NCBI GenBank assembly: GCA_013911165.1
Contig: JACETR010000029.1
Span: 1-33,697 of the forward strand
Source of the DNA: Planctomycetota bacterium
GTDB lineage: Bacteria > Planctomycetota > UBA8108 > UBA1146
Direction of reading: 5' to 3'
DNA length: 33,697 nucleotides
How positions within the stretch are numbered: position 1 is the first letter of the stretch; every line of letters starts with the position of its first letter. A model generated the notes under the pieces. That model was not told where the DNA came from. It made no database searches and saw only the letters and a program-made list of their open reading frames with translations. Below are positions 30,733 through 33,697 of this stretch, one piece after another. The position numbers and the translations under genes were made by a program.

Positions 30733-32556
30733 ATGTGTGGAATCTTTGGAATCTCTTCTCCATCCGATGTAACCCCCACACTCCTGGAAGCTCTGGAGAA
30801 ACTGGAGTACCGGGGATATGACTCTTGCGGACTTTCCATAGCCGGTGAAGACGGTCAGTTGCAAATCCGCAAGGGAGCGGGCCCAGTTCAGAGAGTGGCT
30901 TCCGAAGAACGCTTCTCAGAACTCCAGGGACATTGGGGACTCGGTCATGTCCGTTGGGCCACCCATGGAAGGGTCAGTCGACTCAATGCCCATCCCCTGG
31001 TCGATTCCTACAGCGATATTGCCATCGTGCACAATGGGATCTTGCAGGGGTATGAATCGCTTCGATCGGAGTTGGTTTCCGAAGGTCACACCTTCCTTTC
31101 GGAAACCGATTCAGAAGTCATCGCCCACCTCATCGAGAAAAATCTCAAGGACGGCCTGAAAGTCGAGGACGCGATTCTGGAGTGTGCCAGACAGTTGCAG
31201 GGCACCTACGCGATCGGAGTGATGACCCGCCAGGAACCGGGTGTTCTCTACGCACTGCGTAACGAGAGCCCATTGCTGATCGGTGTCGGAGAAGGCTTCC
31301 ACTGTTTCTCATCTGATCCTCTGACTCTGGGTGGACTGACAGATCAGGTCATTTGGCTCGAAGACGGCGAGATGGCCCGTATCGACCGCAACAGTTGCCG
31401 TCTGCTCTCGATTGCGGACGGCCGTGAAATCAACCGCGAACCGGAAACCGTAACCATCTCTGCCCAGGCGGTCGACTTGAATGGGCATCCCGATTTCATG
31501 TCCAAGGAGATCGCAGAAAATGGAACGGTGGTCAAAACGGCTCTCTCCATCGAAGAAGCCAGGATCGACTCCATCGTCGAAGCGATTCTGCAATCGGAGA
31601 GAACCGTCCTTACCGGTGTCGGAACCAGCTATTTCGTCGCTTTGATGGGTCAATACATGATCAGTGAATTGGCAGACGAATTCACTCCGGCGATGTCCTC
31701 CGATGAGCTGCCCCATATGGTACCGCTCAGGGATTCGGACCATGTACTCGCCATCAGTCAGTCTGGAGAGACCTATGATACACTGCGGGCCCTTCGCCTT
31801 TCGCGAGCCCGCGGTGCAAATCTGTCTGCGATTCTGAATGTGGAATCCTCATCGATGGCCCGGGAAGTGGATCAGTATCTCAATCAGGGTGCGGGTCCTG
31901 AGATCTGTGTTCTCTCAACCAAATCAACGATTTCCCAGCTGACACTCATACTGAGAGTTGCCGTGCGACTCGGAGAGCGCAAGGGTGTCCTCAGTGGCCA
32001 AGCACTCGACGCCATCAAGAGTGACATGGCGGCCCTGCCCGCTCGTCTGGATAGCATCGCCAGTGGCGACCAGGGCCTGATCCGGGATCTCGCACGCCGT
32101 CACAGTGTCATGAGAAACTGGTTTTTCATCGGTCGGGGGATTCAGCACGGGCTGGCTCTGGAAGCCGCACTCAAATTCAAGGAAGTCACCTATTGCCATG
32201 CAGAGGGAATGTCCGCGGGAGCCTTGAAACATGGCACCATCTCCCTGATCGACGATGCCATGCATACCGTCATCTTCCTTCCGGGAACTGACACCGATGA
32301 GTTGCGTCAACATGCGATCGGCGCGATCGCCGAGATCTCGACCCGTGGCGGAAAAGTGATCTGCTTCCAGCCCAGTGGTTCTCCTCCTCCGGAGCCACGT
32401 CCCGACTTCATTATCGAGAGCCCTTCCGCCGGTCCATGGACCACCCCTCTGTTGCAACTGATGCAGGCGCAGCTGTTTGCCTACTACACGGCGAAAGCAT
32501 TGGGGCGTAATGTCGACAAGCCTCGTGCACTGGCAAAATCGGTCACCGTGGGGTAG
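30733..32556 (+). CDS. glmS: Glutamine-fructose-6-phosphate aminotransferase (isomerizing)
   Basis: A 607-residue GlmS making glucosamine-6-phosphate from fructose-6-phosphate and glutamine, the entry to UDP-GlcNAc for peptidoglycan. Cys2 (MCGIFGI) becomes the N-terminal nucleophile of the glutaminase domain (about 1-230; GHVRWATHG present). Two SIS sugar isomerase domains follow: GVGTSYF near 296 and FIGRGIQHG near 466, with ALKFKEVTYCHAEGM and LKHGTISLID. The C-terminal LAKSVTV carries the conserved Lys that forms the sugar Schiff base. GAGGAG lies eight bases before the ATG. There is no room for a glmS ribozyme between queD and glmS, so regulation must lie elsewhere. Confidence 0.95.
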   Translation: MCGIFGISSPSDVTPTLLEALEKLEYRGYDSCGLSIAGEDGQLQIRKGAGPVQRVASEERFSELQGHWGLGHVRWATHGRVSRLNAHPLVDSYSDIAIVHNGILQGYESLRSELVSEGHTFLSETDSEVIAHLIEKNLKDGLKVEDAILECARQLQGTYAIGVMTRQEPGVLYALRNESPLLIGVGEGFHCFSSDPLTLGGLTDQVIWLEDGEMARIDRNSCRLLSIADGREINREPETVTISAQAVDLNGHPDFMSKEIAENGTVVKTALSIEEARIDSIVEAILQSERTVLTGVGTSYFVALMGQYMISELADEFTPAMSSDELPHMVPLRDSDHVLAISQSGETYDTLRALRLSRARGANLSAILNVESSSMAREVDQYLNQGAGPEICVLSTKSTISQLTLILRVAVRLGERKGVLSGQALDAIKSDMAALPARLDSIASGDQGLIRDLARRHSVMRNWFFIGRGIQHGLALEAALKFKEVTYCHAEGMSAGALKHGTISLIDDAMHTVIFLPGTDTDELRQHAIGAIAEISTRGGKVICFQPSGSPPPEPRPDFIIESPSAGPWTTPLLQLMQAQLFAYYTAKALGRNVDKPRALAKSVTVG

Positions 32557-32595
32557 GTTGGCCACGCATTACAACCGTTGACCACAGGAGTTCAT

Positions 32596-33258
32596 TTGTT
32601 CCTGCATCGCCTCTTCCCATCATGGCCCCTGATCCTGCTCATCACAGTCACAGGCTGTGGATCCCTGAATCTGAGGCCTCACGTTGATGAAGAGGTTCAA
32701 CGCGCCGCAGGAATGCTGACTGGCTGCTTTGACAGCAAGGATCAGGCTATCTCAGATCCTGAAAACTATTTTCAGATCCGGCTGATCCTCGTACCGATTT
32801 GGCCAAAAGAAAAAATCGGACACTGGATGTATGTGGAGCAAGCCTCCTTCGAATCTCTGGAGCGCCCCTATCGGCAACGGATTCAACATGTCTACCGCGA
32901 TGAAAATTCGCAGATTCGCAGCGACGTTTATCTGCTTCCGGGCAATCCTCTGGAATATGCCGGAGGTTGGGAAAATCCTGAGGAGATGTTTAAAGGATTA
33001 GGTCCACAGGATCTAACCCTGAGAGAGGGGTGCTCTGTTCTTCTGAAACCCGATGGAGCCGGGTTCGTCGGTTCTACCGTTGGCGAAGAGTGCCAGAGTT
33101 CACTGGGAGGGGCAGAGTACGCAACCAGCGAAGTGACCCTGAGTGACGGCTTGCTCGTCAGCTGGGATCAAGGCTGGAACAGTTCTGGCGAGCAGGTCTG
33201 GGGTGCAACAGCCGGAGGTTATCGTTTTGTCTACCGCGGACTGAAGCCAACGGAGTGA
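32596..33258 (+). CDS. CpcT/CpeT-family lipoprotein
   Basis: A 220-residue lipoprotein; signal peptide ends TVTGC, with Cys21 lipidated. The mature part matches the CpcT/CpeT family: MLTGCFDSKDQAISDPENYF near the start, WMYVEQAS, RPYRQRIQHVY, SDVYLLPGN, REGCSVLL and a C-terminal barrel closing with GYRFVYRG. In cyanobacteria these proteins attach bilins to phycobiliproteins; in organisms without phycobilisomes the role is unknown. I start at TTG 32596, since AGGAG lies five bases upstream; TTG 32578 is in frame, but has weaker support. It is five bases before the PhzF start and may be co-transcribed with it and glmS. Confidence 0.82.
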   Translation: MFLHRLFPSWPLILLITVTGCGSLNLRPHVDEEVQRAAGMLTGCFDSKDQAISDPENYFQIRLILVPIWPKEKIGHWMYVEQASFESLERPYRQRIQHVYRDENSQIRSDVYLLPGNPLEYAGGWENPEEMFKGLGPQDLTLREGCSVLLKPDGAGFVGSTVGEECQSSLGGAEYATSEVTLSDGLLVSWDQGWNSSGEQVWGATAGGYRFVYRGLKPTE

Positions 33259-33262
33259 AACC

Positions 33263-33697
33263 ATGAATGATTCGACTTTGCCCTTTGATCAGGTGGATGT
33301 TTTTGGCAGCAGTCCCTATCTGGGAAACCCGCTCGCCGTCGTTCACGATGCCACAGATTTCTCCACTGAGGAGATGGCCCGATTTGCCCGCTGGACCAAT
33401 CTCTCGGAAACCACTTTTCTCTTGCCCCCCACCGATCCAGAAGCGGACTACCGGGTTCGAATCTTCACCCCTGAGGGAGAGTTGCCCTTCGCCGGTCACC
33501 CGACTCTGGGTAGCGCCTGGGCATGGCTGAATCGGGGCGGCGAGCCACAACAAGACCAGCAGATGATTCAGGAATGTGGCATCGGCAAGGTTCGCATCAG
33601 GAAACGGGATCAAGGGCTCGCTTTTGCGGCCCCGGGATTGCTCAGGGAAGGGCCTGTGGATGACTCCACCCTGCAAACAATTTGCAGCGGGCTATCC
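33263..33697 (+). CDS. PhzF-family isomerase/epimerase (3' truncated by window end)
   Basis: The first 145 codons of a PhzF-like protein. QVDVFGSSPYLGNPLAVV, NLSETTFLL with the catalytic Glu49, and FTPEGELPFAGHPTLGSAW are family hallmarks; the fold is diaminopimelate epimerase-like. PhzF itself isomerises a phenazine precursor, but most relatives in such genomes act on unknown small molecules. The ATG at 33263 has GGAG (33252-33255) upstream and follows the CpcT/CpeT-like gene by four bases. The rest lies beyond the window, and no phenazine genes are seen. Confidence 0.9.
   Translation, partial: MNDSTLPFDQVDVFGSSPYLGNPLAVVHDATDFSTEEMARFARWTNLSETTFLLPPTDPEADYRVRIFTPEGELPFAGHPTLGSAWAWLNRGGEPQQDQQMIQECGIGKVRIRKRDQGLAFAAPGLLREGPVDDSTLQTICSGLS

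Overview
The window is bacterial, gene dense, and moderately GC rich by eye (not computed). The gene content points to a Planctomycetota-like or other PVC-type environmental bacterium. The evidence is a secreted protein with a C-terminal dockerin-like Ca-binding repeat and a Cys-rich tail, an ECF sigma factor with an anti-sigma that also carries dockerin-like repeats, CRTAC1/ASPIC-UnbV and TPR lipoproteins, tandem multiheme cytochromes, and frequent GTG/TTG starts with good Shine-Dalgarno sequences. The phylum assignment is inference; there is no rRNA in the window.

Layout: 1-1238, 3' end of a secreted dockerin protein. 1312-2328 (-), esterase. 2481-5588 (+), M3 oligoendopeptidase then two cyclophilins, one exported and one cytosolic. 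5677-9576 (-), YqgE/AlgH protein, then an overlapping MrfB-like exonuclease and MrfA-like helicase pair (mitomycin repair factors). 9695-12141 (+), PGRP-type amidase lipoprotein followed by lysA, which is frameshifted by the apparent loss of one copy of a 5-bp repeat. 12258-12809, a small coiled-coil protein and a BFD-like [2Fe-2S] protein. 12993-14042 (+), threonine aldolase.

14269-18621 (+) is the most interesting region. It holds an ECF sigma factor, an ATGA-overlapping anti-sigma with a zinc-finger-like motif, a membrane helix and an exported dockerin-like domain, then two exported proteins that each join a 5'-nucleotidase-like metallophosphatase domain to a tetraheme cytochrome domain. 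The first has an in-frame TGA exactly where the second has the last Cys of a Cys-Gly-Cys motif. A plausible bacterial SECIS hairpin follows the TGA, so the gene probably encodes a selenoprotein with a Cys-Gly-Sec motif. A strong terminator closes the cluster.

18784-19635 (+), TraT-like lipoprotein. 19714-20556 (-), a short, divergent class-V aminotransferase-like protein. 20830-25207 (+), three genes joined by 4-bp overlaps: an FG-GAP/UnbV lipoprotein and two TPR proteins. 25232-29065 (-), acyl-CoA thioesterase, DNA polymerase X, RimK-like ligase and cysteine dioxygenase. 29255-33697 (+), 4HBT-type thioesterase, QueE, QueD, GlmS, a CpcT/CpeT-family lipoprotein and the start of a PhzF-family protein. 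No tRNA, rRNA, CRISPR array, insertion sequence or phage gene was recognised. No intergenic stretch exceeds 300 bases.
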